Shown piece by piece: positions 41,881-53,701 of a stretch of DNA of 64,000 bases; position 1 is the first letter of the stretch; the number at the start of each line of letters is the position of its first letter. The translations under genes were made by a program, and so were the position numbers. This stretch comes from Tetracentron sinense (Eukaryota > Streptophyta > Magnoliopsida > Trochodendrales > Trochodendraceae). Below the pieces are notes generated by a model that had not been told where the DNA came from, searched no databases, and was given only the letters and a program-made list of their open reading frames with translations. The stretch spans positions 11,782,938-11,846,937 of the forward strand of contig CM026574.1 in assembly GCA_015143295.1 (NCBI GenBank), written 5' to 3'.

Positions 41881-42384
41881 GGTTCGACTAGGCAGGGCTA
41901 TATTTGAACTGGGATTTGGGCAGGGATTCGACAGGCGAGGCTATATTTGAACTGAGATTTGGGCAGGGTTCGATAGGCGGGGCTATATTTGAACTGGGAT
42001 TTGGGTAGGGGTTTGATTAGGTAGGGCTATATTTGAACTAGGAATCGGGCAGGGGTTCGACTAGGCAGGGCTATATTTGAACTAAGATTTGGGCAAGGGT
42101 TCAACTAGGCAAGCAGTCTAAGCAGTTAAATAACTTAAAAACAACTTTAAAAGTGATTTAAACTACTAAAAGACAAAGCAAGGCAAGGTTTTTTCTAGCA
42201 AAGTTACCTTCCGAAAAATCTGAAAAGATTTTTGAAAAAGGGTCCCCAGAATCAACCCTTCGCAATCGACTTTCTCAGGAATCTGAGCGTTATAAGGTGT
42301 TTTGAAGAAGAAAATGGAGATAGAGGAGTGAGAATGAATGAGAAATGAAGTGAGGGGGTGGGGTATTTATAGTTTTTCAAAACA

Positions 42385-42603
42385 GGGGGGCGCAACTTCA
42401 AGTAGCGCTCCTATGGATAAAAACCCCAAAAAGCAAGGCGGCAAGGAACAGTGAGGCGGCAAAAGTGTGCCACATATGGGGGCGTTGTTTGAAGCATCGC
42501 CCTTATGCGAATTTTCCAAAAAAGGCCAGCCGACAAGGGTTTGACTGGTCAAAAGGGTCCAAGAAACAGTCCCATAAAGGGGCGCTATTTGAAGTAGCGC
42601 CCC
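42385..42603. repeat. Three stem-loops with a shared 7-base loop
   Basis: 42579-42603: stem GGGGCGCTA, loop TTTGAAG, perfect. 42478-42503: GGGGGCG.TG, loop TTTGAAG, imperfect. 42385-42412: GGGGGGCGC, loop CTTCAAG, imperfect. Spaced about 95 bases apart within the LTR. Confidence 0.8.
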
Positions 42604-43079
42604 TAGCTTGAGGGGCAAAATTTATATTTTTTTTCTTTGATTTTGACTCGCCACATGACACTCTGATTCACCAGTAAGCTATTTTTCCGTTTTTAGCCTG
42701 AAAATAGTCAAAATTGAACTGATAAAATCCAGAAAAATATTTTAGATAAAACATGAATTTTTTAATACTTTTCAGGGGTATTTTGTACTCCAGAGGCATT
42801 TTGGTCATTTTTTACCGTTTTAAGTCCAATTTAATCCAAAAAATAGCCAAATTCATCAAAAAAATTTGTAAAATCATTTTCGACAAAATGAAAACTTTTT
42901 AACACTTTTGAGGGGTATTTTGGTCATTTTTCACCCTAGGGGCATTTTGGTCATTTTTCACCTCTGAGCCGTTTTTGAAAATCGAAACACGTGGAAAGAG
43001 GGCTTTAAAAGAGGTTTTTTGAAAAGATTTTTAAGAGCACGGAAAGAGACTAGAGGGGTGCAAAATTGGGGTGCTTACA

Positions 43080-43250
43080 GTCTTATCTTGAGTCTTCAAT
43101 TGTATACTTTGAGTTGAGCTTTCTGTAGGATAGTTTCCATCCTTTTACCATGATTGGGGTGCTTTCTTCCTTAGAATCTGAAATACTAAAGCACTTGTAC
43201 CTTAAATTTCATTTCATTATTGTGTTATTATCAAAATTAGTAGGGGTACC
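43080..43250. other. Short unassigned stretch
   Basis: It ends with GTGTTATTATCAAAATTAG, similar to the 3' end of the copia-type LTR at 56618 (GTGTTATCATCAAAATCAC), so it may be an LTR scrap. Confidence 0.35.
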
Positions 43251-46200
43251 CAATGTTGTAACCTTGAGGCTAACAAATTTTATCATTTTTAAGACTTTAT
43301 ATATGAGCCATTTTCAATAAAGTAGCCATTTTCGACACTTTTGTACAATGCGGGATCCATTTTCAAAATTTTCATTTCATACAATACCCATTTTCGTTAT
43401 TTTGCACTCATTTTCGTCATTTTTCAGTGAATTTCGTCAGTTTTCAGAGTATAACAATTGCCATTTTCGAGATTTTCATTTCATTACAGTGAATTTCGTC
43501 AGTTTTCATTTCATTTCATTACAGTATCCATTTTTGTTATTTTGCAGATATTTCGTTATTTTTCAGTGATTTTCGTCAGTTTTCAGCGATAATAGGAGCC
43601 ATTTTCAGGATTTTCATTTTAGTACAATTCCCATTTTCATTATTTTGTAGACATTTTCGTCATTTTTCAGTGATTTTCGTTTGTTTTTAGTGATAACAGG
43701 AGCCATTTTCGGGATTTTCATTTCAGTACAGTTCCCATTTTCGTTACTTTCTAGACATTTTCGCCATTTTTCAATGATTTTTGTCAGTTTTCAGTGACAA
43801 CAGGAGTCATTTTCGGGGAATTTGATTTCAGTACAGTTCTCATTTTTGTTATTTTGTAGACATTTTCGTCATTTTTCAATGATTTTCGTCAATTTTCAGT
43901 GATAACAGGAGTCATTTTTGTTATTTTGTAGACATTTTCGGCATTTTTCAGTAACTAATGAAGAATCTAGTAACCAACCTTTCATTAAGTATTGGATGTT
44001 TTTCATTACATTAAACACTAGACATGCACTACAATGTGCATACACACATGTTTGCCTATTGTGCTTAGTTTGTTTACATCTTCCATATGTTACAGTGGAC
44101 CTTTCCTCACCCCATGAGAGAATTTTCTTCTTCTTCGGCCTCCTTGAACGTCATCTTCCCACCAGTGGTTTAACCCTGTCCATATCTACCATGACCTCAG
44201 GTGGGAAGTCCCATGATTTTTTGTCAAGCATTAGATATATTGACTCTTGGTAGGTGACTTGATATGTCATTGATGTGTAGTATGGTGAACAGTAGTCGTA
44301 TGGGTCTACCCAATACTTTCTACATCCAGTTAAGGCATGTGCACAAGGTAACCCCATTTTATATAATTTCCCATAAGTGCAATTCCCATCAAGAAGTTTC
44401 ACAGTATCTTGATTTTTTTCTCCAACCATGTAATATTGATACATAGCAATTCCATGAGAATCCAGATAACGTGTCTCTGCCATTCTCTTTTGTATTTTCT
44501 TCTCCGCCCATATTGTTAGCCTACCATTCCTTTGCATAGCGTTGATTCTTCGTTTGTAGAACATATTATGTATCTTGAGTCGCACATTCGCTATAAGTAT
44601 ACTGATTAGATATTCTCTCGCTTCCTTTAACAAACTGTTCAAGCTCTCGGCGATGTTCGTAGTCAGCATATTATATCTCTTTGCAGTATAAAAGGCCCGG
44701 GCTCATTTCTCTTTCGGTATTGCATCCAACCATTGGAGTGCAAGAGGGTTTGCGGCTATGAGTTGAGGCATCATCTCATGAAACTCGCTTTATCTACATG
44801 TCTTCACAGCTTTCCAAAAATATGTATACAATTCTTTATTTTTGAATGCTGCATACATATTTTGGCTAGTGTAGAATGGGTAGTAACCATGAATTGCATG
44901 TGAGAATACAACAGAGACTTGGCTTATCAACTAGCATGTCGATCCGTTACAATCACTACATCATCTATGTGTCCAAGTGCTCTTGATAATTGAGTTAAAG
45001 AAAAAGTTATAACATTGTTCTCCGACTCCGCTATCTCAAGCGCAATTGAAAATATGTGATTGTCTCTATCTAGAGCTGTTGCGATAATTAATATTCCTTT
45101 GTACTTTATCTTTAAGTGTGTCCCATCAATGGCTATCACTTTTCATAAAGTCGCCTGAAAACCTCGAATACACGGTCCAAGAGCCACAAAACACCTTTCA
45201 AATGCTCCATTTTCAGGATCGGCCACTATTGCTGTTACTGTTTTCGGATTAGTCCTTTTAATTCCATGAATATAGGCAGGGAGTTCGGAATAAGAGTTGT
45301 CATATGAACCTCTAACTATTTTAACTGCAATCTCCTTAGCTTTCCAAGTTTCTTGTAACTCATCTTAACCCCATATTATTCCCACACATCATGAATAATC
45401 TCGTTGGGCCTATATACGACATGTGCCTCAATAAGTCCCACAACCTAGTCACTCACAACTATACTAGTTGTTTGTCGATAATCGACACCATATAAGGGAT
45501 ATCCACATGAGTGATGTGAAGTATAAGTCTTTATTTTGAAGACACTAGCCTCATTCAGCTTCGATGCATGTAACCTCCAGGTGTAATTATTTATAAGACA
45601 TCTGAATGTATACTTTTGTCTATTTGAATCAATAACCTTGAATTGAAAATTGTTTTGCATTGCATATCTAGACAATACATTTTGTAGATGTCTTTTGTCC
45701 TTAAATAATTGCCCAATCAGTCTTTCATTACTAGCTTCCAACACAGTTTCAAACTCTGATGCTTCCCAATTTACATAGTCATCTAGTTCGATCACATTTG
45801 GCGGAGCTTGTGGCAAAGCTTTTGGAGGAGCTTGTGTGATGATTCTGGAGGAGCTTGTGGATTTACTTGCCTTACTCGACGAAAAGCAGACACTAAGGAA
45901 CTAGGAATATCAACATGCAGAAGAGTGTATAGTCCTTGTGTCCCACTCTGCTGTTGTCTTCCTATGTATAAAGTCTTGCCACATATCTTCAACATCGTAT
46001 GTTGCTACATCTTCACTAAAATCACTAAAAAATCATGCTCGTCTTCATCAGATGATCATTCACTACTTTGAAAATGTTCATCACCTATATCATTTTCAGC
46101 CCCAAAATCTGGATTTCTGCCTCCAATCGTAGTATTAGTGTTGTCCACATAAGTGTTGGGTAGAAAACTTGGATATTAACTGGCTCCGGCTGTCAAGTTT

Positions 46201-47765
46201 ACCATTGGATAAGTCCCCTCAAAGGGATGGCAGGAAAACAAGGAACATAGGCCATCTGTTCAAAGAAAGGAACGACAGTCTCCTGAATATGATGATCAAC
46301 AACCTCCTGAACACGCTGATATTCACAACTCGTAGAATTCAAACCAAATTGTGACTGTGGTACAAATTTCCTCACATTAGATATATATAATGGCGGCAGG
46401 TATTTACTTTCTACTTTCTTGACATGTGAAAAAAATGCCCACAGGTCTTCATCATCTGTTATATCACTAGGAGGGATTGGCGTTGGTGTAGGAATCAAAC
46501 ACCTCAATATAATCACATACTCTTCTGGTTGAGTGTTAGTCAATTCATAAACTTTATCCAATAGTTTCTCATATTTAATTTTCAAAGATAACTACAACAA
46601 CTTTGATTTTCCACCACTGTACACTTACCCTCTAACATTAGGGTCCTCAATGTTCCACTCACCATCATAACAACAATTGACTTATATAGGCATTATCTGC
46701 AATATCGGGAAAACATTTATATGTGAAGACAATATTTTATATTTGGCCAAACAAATAGAACATAATCTCTAATAAGCTAAGTAATCAGAATAAATTCAAT
46801 CCATTACAAGTAATCTGAAAAATATCGAAAATGAGCACTGTAACCATCGAAAATACACTCTAATAATAGAAAATCCCAAAAAAGATTGCATTGTAACCAT
46901 CGAAAATACACTTTAATAACAGAAAATCCCAAAAAAGAATGCATTGTAACCATTGAAAATGCACTCTAATAACAGAAAATCTCAAAAAAAAAGAGCACTA
47001 TAACTATCGAAATTGCACTCTAATAACAGAAAATGCTGGAAATAAGAGCACAGTAACCATCGAAAATGCACTATAATAATAGAAAATTGCAAAAATGAAC
47101 AAAGTAACCATAAAAAATGCACTCTAATAATAGAAAATCCCGAAAATGAATAAACTAACCATCGAAAATGCACTTTAGTAAACATCGAAAATCCTAAAAA
47201 TGAGCACAAAACTATCGAAAATGCATTATAATAAAAATCGAAAATCCCAAAAATGAGAACAAAACTATCAAAAATGAACTATAATAAACATCGAAAATCC
47301 AAAAAATGACCACTGTAAAGATCGAAAATACAACAAAAAATCATACTACTCGTTAACTGTGGGTTGTCCCATTTCTCAAGTTGGAATTTTTTAAAAAAGT
47401 ATAAAAATTACCCTTTGTGGCTGAATACCGGGCTGTCCTTCTTCTTCTTCTTCTACTGTGGCTGAAATGAACTCTTATTCTTCTTCAATACAAAGGTTTT
47501 AGAATGGCTGCATCTTCTTCGGCAAGGTTTCGGATGAGAGTTGTAACGAAGGGGAAAGCAAAAGGGTTGAGCTTAGTTTATGTTGAGGGGATGTCTAAAT
47601 AGTGAAGAAGGGAAAGCAACGATCGGGTATATTGGATAGAAAACAATTAGGGAAAGCACATGTTGCAGGCTCGCACACATGGGAGCCTACAGAAATAACT
47701 CCCTAAAAGTGGAGCCCATTTCCATGTTTTTTTTCGTAATTCAGGGCCCATTTCCGTACTTTTCC
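43251..47765 (-). mobile_element. Mutator-like (MuDR-type) transposon, degenerate, with tandem-repeat subtermini
   Basis: It contains a MuDR-type transposase gene on the minus strand (44151-46585). It is flanked by two repeat arrays: 43310-43960 (CCATTTTCG..ATTTTGCAGACATTTTCGTC units) and 46820-47335 (ATCGAAAATGCACTCTAATA, AATCCCAAAAATGAGCAC units). The right terminus is probably near 47765 (GGGCCCATTTCCGTACTTTTCCC), where sequence of the second duplication unit resumes. I could not define matching terminal inverted repeats or a target duplication, so the left end is approximate. Confidence 0.75.
44151..46585 (-). pseudogene. MuDR-type transposase, broken
   Basis: Minus-strand pieces in order. 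46585-46199 is an N-terminal region (DLWAFFSHVKKVES). 45816-45445 is the MuDR N-terminal zinc-finger-like domain (LIGQLFKDKRHLQNVLSRYA, then FKVIDSNRQKYTFRC, THSCGYP-like SHHSCGYPLYG). 45139-44927 is the DDE core start (MIAIDGTHLKIKYKG with the first Asp, VVIVTDRHAS with the second). 44669-44151 is NIAESLNSLLKEAREY and a SWIM zinc finger (CTYGKLYKMGLPCAHAL). The SWIM motif normally begins C-x-C. Here the second Cys reads Tyr. Frames between the pieces contain stops and shifts, so the gene is dead. Confidence 0.85.
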
Positions 47766-47940
47766 CAAGAGTATTCCCAAAAGTGCCCCTGAACTTTTTT
47801 GAAATGACCAAATTACCCCCTTGATGGCAAATTACATAAATATTCTTGACCTATATCAAAAGGAAAGTGATACATTCTACCTTACCTTTATTAAAATAAT
47901 AAATTTGGTGGAGTTTTATACCTTTTCCTATCTTTAAGCA

Positions 47941-48325
47941 AACTTATTCTCTTTTCTCTCTATCATTATCTTTCTTTTCTTTGATTGTTATAATTTGTAA
48001 TGGTGGAAGGGGGAGTGGTATACGAAGTCGATTAAAAATCAATGAAGTGCGTGGTGATTTATTTCATCGGTCTTATCTTGAATACTACAATGCTCGGCTA
48101 ACTCGTGATAAGGGGAAAATGAGGAAATCAAGAACCCGGTAAGATTTATCCTTATTTTAGTTTTTAACTACTCCATAATTATATTATTACGAAAATATTA
48201 AATCTGGATTTTAATTAACGTTTTCATAAGATCTATCTTCCAATGCAAAGCATTTGTTTGCTTATTGGATCGTGTTTCATTTGAGAATTTAGAAATGAAT
48301 TTTATGATTAATTTTATTGAAATCC
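47941..48325 (+). other. 385-base insertion with an exon-like segment, origin unknown
   Basis: Absent from copy 1, where AAGCATTCATAAATATGG (27431) is continuous. Inside, a plus-strand frame reads GIRSRLKINEVRGDLFHRSY, LEYYNARLTRDKGKMRKSRT, R (about 48015-48137). It is followed by CCG/GTAAGATTTATCC, a good donor. I do not recognise the peptide. No target duplication is visible. It could be a captured host exon or part of a transposon gene. Confidence 0.5.
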
Positions 48326-49030
48326 GGATATTCATAAATATGGAAAATTGGAAATAGGCCAATAGGAGGGTGACAAATGTCCCTAGAGAAATTTGGATAA
48401 ACTTAAAAGCAATAAATATTAAATACCCTAAATTCAAACTAAAATCCCTTTGAAAAATAGTCAAATTAGGGTAGGAGAGACCAAGACAAGACCCCTTTTA
48501 ATGCCAAAATTAGGAGTAGACCAAATAGGTCTCCCCGGGGGTAGCTGCCATTTAAACGGCTGCCCCTTGGGGATTTGTTTTGGACTGAAACTCTCCAATA
48601 TTTGGTTTAAAACACCCTTTTGAATCCACTCCTATCTCTATAAAAGGAGGGACCAAAAAATATTTGAGACTGGAACCGAATTAGTGAGAAGAATTTAGGA
48701 AAACTTTTGGGAGATCTCTCTACTCTCTCTCTTCTACAATTGGTGTTAAGGAGCTTTGAAGCATCTGGATCTTCATTCCTTCTACCTCTAGCGGTCCTAG
48801 GATCTTTAATAAGAAATTACAAGTAGAAAGCTTTCTTCTTTCTTTATTTTATTTTATAAGTCTATTAGATGCTCTTTTGTAATCTACTTTCCCTCTCTAC
48901 ATCTTCCCTTTTTAGGTTTTCTGGAGATTATGCTTTAGAATTTGGAAACTATGAAGATGGAAGCCATGATTTTTTGTGTACAAATGGATTTTGAAGTCTT
49001 GCTTTAATTTCATGCATGAATATCATATGA

Positions 49031-50872
49031 TCTCTACTATTATAATGAGAGAATGAGGGTCAAAAAATAGATGGATTCTTTTTTTATATTGACCATAAAC
49101 CTAACTATTATTTTAGTCTATTACTTTTTTTTAGGGTAGTTATACCTAAGGACATTTAACTAATTTAACCACTAGCTAACTAACTGCATATCCTTTAATA
49201 CCACGATTCTCTCAATCCAGTTTTTTTTTCTCTCTTGCTCTCATCCTCTGTTGCCCCTTGCTGCTTGCTACCGCTCCCTGCCTCTTGGTGCCATCGCCTG
49301 GTCTTCCTCTATCCGTAAGTTCTTTTCTTATACTTTATTCTTCTTCTTCCTTTTGATCTGTCATCCCTTTATTAGATTAGTTGCAGAAAGTTGTTAAGAC
49401 CCTCTGTGTGTTATCTGCTGGATGAGCGGTTTGTCGATGGTTGTATTCCGATGCAAGATTGGGTAATCAGATGCATTGGGCTTGAGTTAAGCACCAATTA
49501 TAACGCATGGCAAAGCAAAGGAATGACATGGGGCTGTGCCCTATTGGATGTGCTCACTAAGGTTTTTTCACGACCATGATTGGCCAGACCTACCTGTTCA
49601 TGCTTCTGGCTTTTTCTCCGCATGACCCATTGCGCTTGCCTATGAGCACTAGATTCAAAATCCTAGATAAACCAACCCTAAGGCTTACTTTAAAAAATTA
49701 TATTATTTTTTAAAAACCCTAAGGTTAGATGCTTTAACCCTAAGGTTTAGTAAATCTTAACTACAATTAGTGAGAGTTAAATGTGGACCATGTTTTTGGC
49801 CGTGACATATAGGGATGAGTAGTTAGTACATGACCGCAAGGTCCTCTACCCTATCAAATTTCATAAGAAATTTAACTGTTTAGGTTAAAATTGTTAACCA
49901 TAGTTAGATGAACAAGCTAAAGAGACACTTTACAATTGGTGATAAGTTTTAAATATAGTTAAAAATTTATTATATTCATAAAAAAAAAATCACGGTTAGA
50001 TGATTTAACCCTAAGGTTAAGTGAATCTTAACTTCAGTTAACGAGAGTCAACTGTGTGACGATGTTTTTGGTCGTGACATATAAGGATGAGTAGTAATGT
50101 GGTGAATCAACTGACAAACCATCTCATACTTTAACTGCCCTTAAGTTTTGGTTAGTAAGTTTTAACTCCTGTAGTTAAAAAACTACCAAGGTTAGATATT
50201 TTAACCTTAAAGTTTAGTGATTCTTAACTATAGTTATTAAGAGTCAAATGTGGACCATGTTTTTTGCCGTGACATATAGGGATGAGTAGTGATTAGATGA
50301 CCACAAGGTCCTCTTCGTAGCCGACCACTCTATCAAATTCCAAAAGAAATATAACTTTAAAGATTAAAAATTAGTAACCACAGTTAGATGAAAAAGTATC
50401 AATTTACAACTGAGTGGTAGGTTTTTAACCCATGTAGTTAAAAAAAAAATCAAATATAGATGATTCAACTCTAAGGCTTAGTAAATCTTAACTACAGTTA
50501 ATGAGAGTCAAATGTGGACCATGTTTTTGGCTGTTACATAGTTCAATACTAAGATTTTCATTCGTCAAATTAAATATGTTTATTTGTTAAGCAATCAAAA
50601 TATGAATGCAATCACATTAATGACATCTCTATGTTTTGGCATACTCACCTTCTAATAATAAGATTAAATAAATAATATTAGTTAGATTGAACTAACGATT
50701 TAATACGATCTTAAATACTAGTATATCATCAAAACAAAATCTGATATATCTTTTAATATATTGCATTTCACATATATTCAAACCATTTTTTCTCATCTTA
50801 TCGTTGTGTAGTTTTTTTTTTTTTAACCATTAGAATTGGTCACTCATGTGCATCGCACGTGCATTCCACTAA
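49031..50872 (+). mobile_element. Helitron (non-autonomous), 1.84 kb, with empty site
   Basis: 5' end TCTCTACTATTATAATGAGA; 3' end GTGCATCGCACGTGCATTCC then ACTAA, with a short GTGC/GCAC hairpin a dozen bases before the end. Inserted between A and T (CATATGA / TAGGTTT). The copy-1 empty site reads CATATAATAGGTTT at about 28126. No Rep/helicase gene. The interior has four spaced copies of a ~110-base motif (about 49722-49830, 49995-50095, 50180-50300, 50455-50540). A 62-codon frame at 49391-49579 has no recognised domain. Confidence 0.88.
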
Positions 50873-52080
50873 TAGGTTTAATTACATATAGTTTTATACA
50901 TTATCTTATGCATTTTTTTTATCATTAAAATTCGTTAGGGTAGCTAACTAAATGAGTTTAGCCCTTGAAATTGGCCTCCGGACTTGGTTTAGTCAAAGAT
51001 CAATTTTGGTTGGGCTAATCTCTCAGTTGGACCCATCCACCCATCCACTGATGATTTGCATCGATATTGGTGCTAATATTTGTACTGTGCAGACGATCCC
51101 TAAATGCTGGTTTTTGGCATATAGAGTAATTTGGGTCATCTAAACTCAATTTTGGCCTTGAAGTTTATTTCTGAAGTCAAAATAGGGTGCCCGAAACTTA
51201 CTTTTGACGCCAGTCATAATCCCATGTAAATCAATTGCTAGTTTTTTTAGGATGTTATTTCCTTCGGAATTCCAAGTAAACCTTATATGGAGTCTGAAAG
51301 GCTAAAATATGGCCGAAACAATTTTAGAGCTGCATATTGATCTATAGAGCATTGTTGCACGGTTGTACCTAATCCAAACATGCAAGGACGCATTTTCAAA
51401 GGGCGGCCCCTTGTTTTTTCCGTTTTCAGAAACCCTACTTCGGATTTTGGGTCCTCTGGTCCCTACTTTGACTCTCAGTCTAGAGTTTGTGATATTTTTT
51501 TTTAATTTTATAATTAATTTTTTCTTTAGTTTAAAATAAACTTGTCTCATCACTTTGTTTCATCCTTACATAAGCTTAAACAGTTGATGTCATTTAAAAA
51601 AAATAAAAAAATTAATCAAAAACATAATTTTTTATATATAAAAATGTGTTATTTGCATGCTTGCTTATGTGATTTTATTTGCTTGCTTGCATATCTGTTT
51701 CTAGTTGCTTGCTTGCATGACCTTTTTATTTGCTTGTTTGTGTGCTTGCATGTTTGTATAAAATATTAAACTAAGGAGGTCTGATTCTCCTTTTATGGAA
51801 TACGTAGGCAACTGTTTCTTTTTTCCCTTGTACATGATTACTTGAATTTAGGGATGTTTTTAATTTCATAGTTTAATCAGAGTTGAGTATTAGGTAAATC
51901 GCCTTAGGCCGAAATTAAGGGTGCCTAACACATTCCATTGATTTAACCGAATCTCTTACTGAGAATCTTAATTTTTTTTTTTTATCGATATGTAGAATCT
52001 TTTAATTATAGACCACTGTCTTATTCATTATTTGATTAGGGCTCCTATTCTCCCATCATTAAACTCAAGAATTAAAAACT

Positions 52081-53298
52081 CAGTTTCAGGTACCGTAACG
52101 GTCTCGACCGAAACCAATAGGTATCGCTTTCGGCCGTTTTTTTTTTTTTAAATATAAAAAAATTACAATGATTTTTTTTTAAGTGGATGGGTAACAACAT
52201 TATTCTAAAATTAATATCAAGTTGAAAATGTAGAAATAATAAAATATAAGATAGTAGATGAGTCGAAAGTAGAAACATATATTGTTAAATGTTTAAGCCA
52301 CATATACATTTTCAAATCGATGATTCAAACCCCAAATCAAGTTTTCAATCACCAAAAATAAAAAGAATTTTAAGGCTTAGAATGGGTAGAAAGGAAAAGA
52401 GAATTGAAAGAAGTGATTTTGGTATGTTTTTAGGGGTTTACGTAACTTTTTTAACCAGAAAAGTCGGCCGAGTCCTACGGCCAAAACCGTTACATATTGT
52501 AGGACTCAGGTGATACGTAAGAGTTTCAGCCGACTCCAATTTCTTCTTCAAAATCTCGTAAAAGCACAATTTTGGGTTCTGGGTTCTACCGAAACCGATA
52601 TATATCAGGCGATACGTATCGATTTCGACAATTTTTTAAACCATGATTAAAATAGGTGATCACTCCATTTTTAATCATTTTTCATAATTCCCTTATATGG
52701 GTTATCCCAATTTGGAATGGTTTTAAATCCCATATCCACAAGGATCACAACGACATTGCAGGTTGTTGAACCCTGGACCGCTTTTAATCTTGCCGGAAAC
52801 CATAGGAGTTAATAGTTTTGGGAATAAACATAGGCTACCTATCATTTTAACAAAGATACATACAATGGGTAGGTATATGATATATCCCTCGGGTGCGACA
52901 ATGAAATATATTGGCCAATATAACGATTTTTGCCGATATTTATAATTTAAAACTATGCTTAAGGTTTTAATTACCTGTTATGCATACCAAAACCATTTTA
53001 AAACATAGAAAGAAGCAGAAGATAATCTACAAATAGATCCAAAGCAACAAAAAGATAATCCGCATAAACTCAAAATAAAATTCGTTATGGATTTTAATTA
53101 AAAAGAACCCCCTCTTCTTTAATAAGAATAATTACAAAAATGGAATACAAGAAACCAGGACCTGATTAAAAAGAACCCTCTTCCTTGAGCCTACGTCTAA
53201 AGCCCATTTAATAATGGGGCCGCAATTGGCCCAAACCGGCCCATTGACACTAGTTATAAAACGCATGCTTTTGATGGAAGGACTTTAGGCCATAAGCA
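52081..53298 (+). repeat. Duplicate of PEN-2 intron/upstream sequence, exon 1 deleted
   Basis: Matches 29515-33320 minus the private hAT insertions. It then jumps at about 53175 (GATTAAAAAGAACCCTCTTCC) to sequence equivalent to 34788. The PEN-2 exon 1 region (33325-34780) is missing, with an AAGAACCC-CTCTTC repeat at the junction. No coding region. Confidence 0.75.
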
Positions 53299-53701
53299 TC
53301 TTCTTTATCTTTACTATTATAATGCAAGAGGCATGCATAGATGATGTTTCCGAAATTTCCAAATTACCCTTATATAAAAACAAAACATTGATTTAATGTC
53401 TTACTTTAATTCCCAAACTATCATAACTATCATTGCCTTTGATTTATTGTTTTATTTTAATTCCTAAACTACCCTTACCATCTATCTATTTAGAATCACA
53501 CACAACCAATCGCGATTGACCTCAGGGAGAGTTCAATCACACCCATGGGTTAACACGTGCCCCTTTTAATTCCTATTAACTGTGGTTAACTCCTTCCACT
53601 TACTCTCACGTGCATTAATGCACATGCCACTAGCGAGTTCAATCGGGTGTCGTTAACTCCTTCCCCTCGCTCTCATGAGCATCGCACGTGCCACTTACTA
53701 G
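53299..53701 (+). mobile_element. Small Helitron with two 3' ends in tandem, empty site known
   Basis: 5' TCTTCTTTATCTTTACTATT; 3' GAGCATCGCACGTGCCACTT then ACTAG. Inserted between A and T (AAGCA / TATGTATAC). The copy-1 empty site reads AAGCATATGTATATAC at about 34892. About 70 bases before the end there is a second Helitron-like 3' end (ACGTGCATTAATGCACATGC then CACTAG, ending about 53633). Both are preceded by TTAACTCCTTCC. No coding region. Confidence 0.85.

Larger units (their letters stand above)
41241..43079 (-). mobile_element. Gypsy-type LTR, minus strand, with telomere-like minisatellite
   Basis: The right end is the inverse of TGTAAGCACCCCAATTTTGC at 43079. It carries repeated GGCATTTTGGTCATTTTT phrases (42790-42960), three stem-loops (42385-42603), and a long degenerate tract (41470-41880). 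Its left side is cut by the TIR element at 41240. No coding domain. Same family style as 1-2434 and 2941-5816, which have the tract and stem-loops in the same order from the LTR start. Confidence 0.7.
47766..52080 (+). mobile_element. Gypsy-type LTR, duplicate of 27208-29510, interrupted
   Basis: Begins AGAGTATTCCCAAAAGTGCC, matching 27265 onward. It lacks the first ~60 bases of the LTR, replaced by the Mutator-like end. It carries the 3' signature AATACGTAGGCAACTG (about 51798) and GGGTGCCTAACACATTCC (about 51920). Interrupted by insertions at 47941-48325 and 49031-50872. Confidence 0.7.

Noticed and set aside
41885-42110. CRISPR-like regular repeats
   Set aside because: The repeats are imperfect, directly adjoining without unique spacers of equal size, and the DNA is nuclear plant DNA.
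42367-42618. 83-codon minus-strand frame as a gene
   Set aside because: It reads through the LTR stem-loops, giving repeated GALL-PLCG-like words from the hairpins; no domain.
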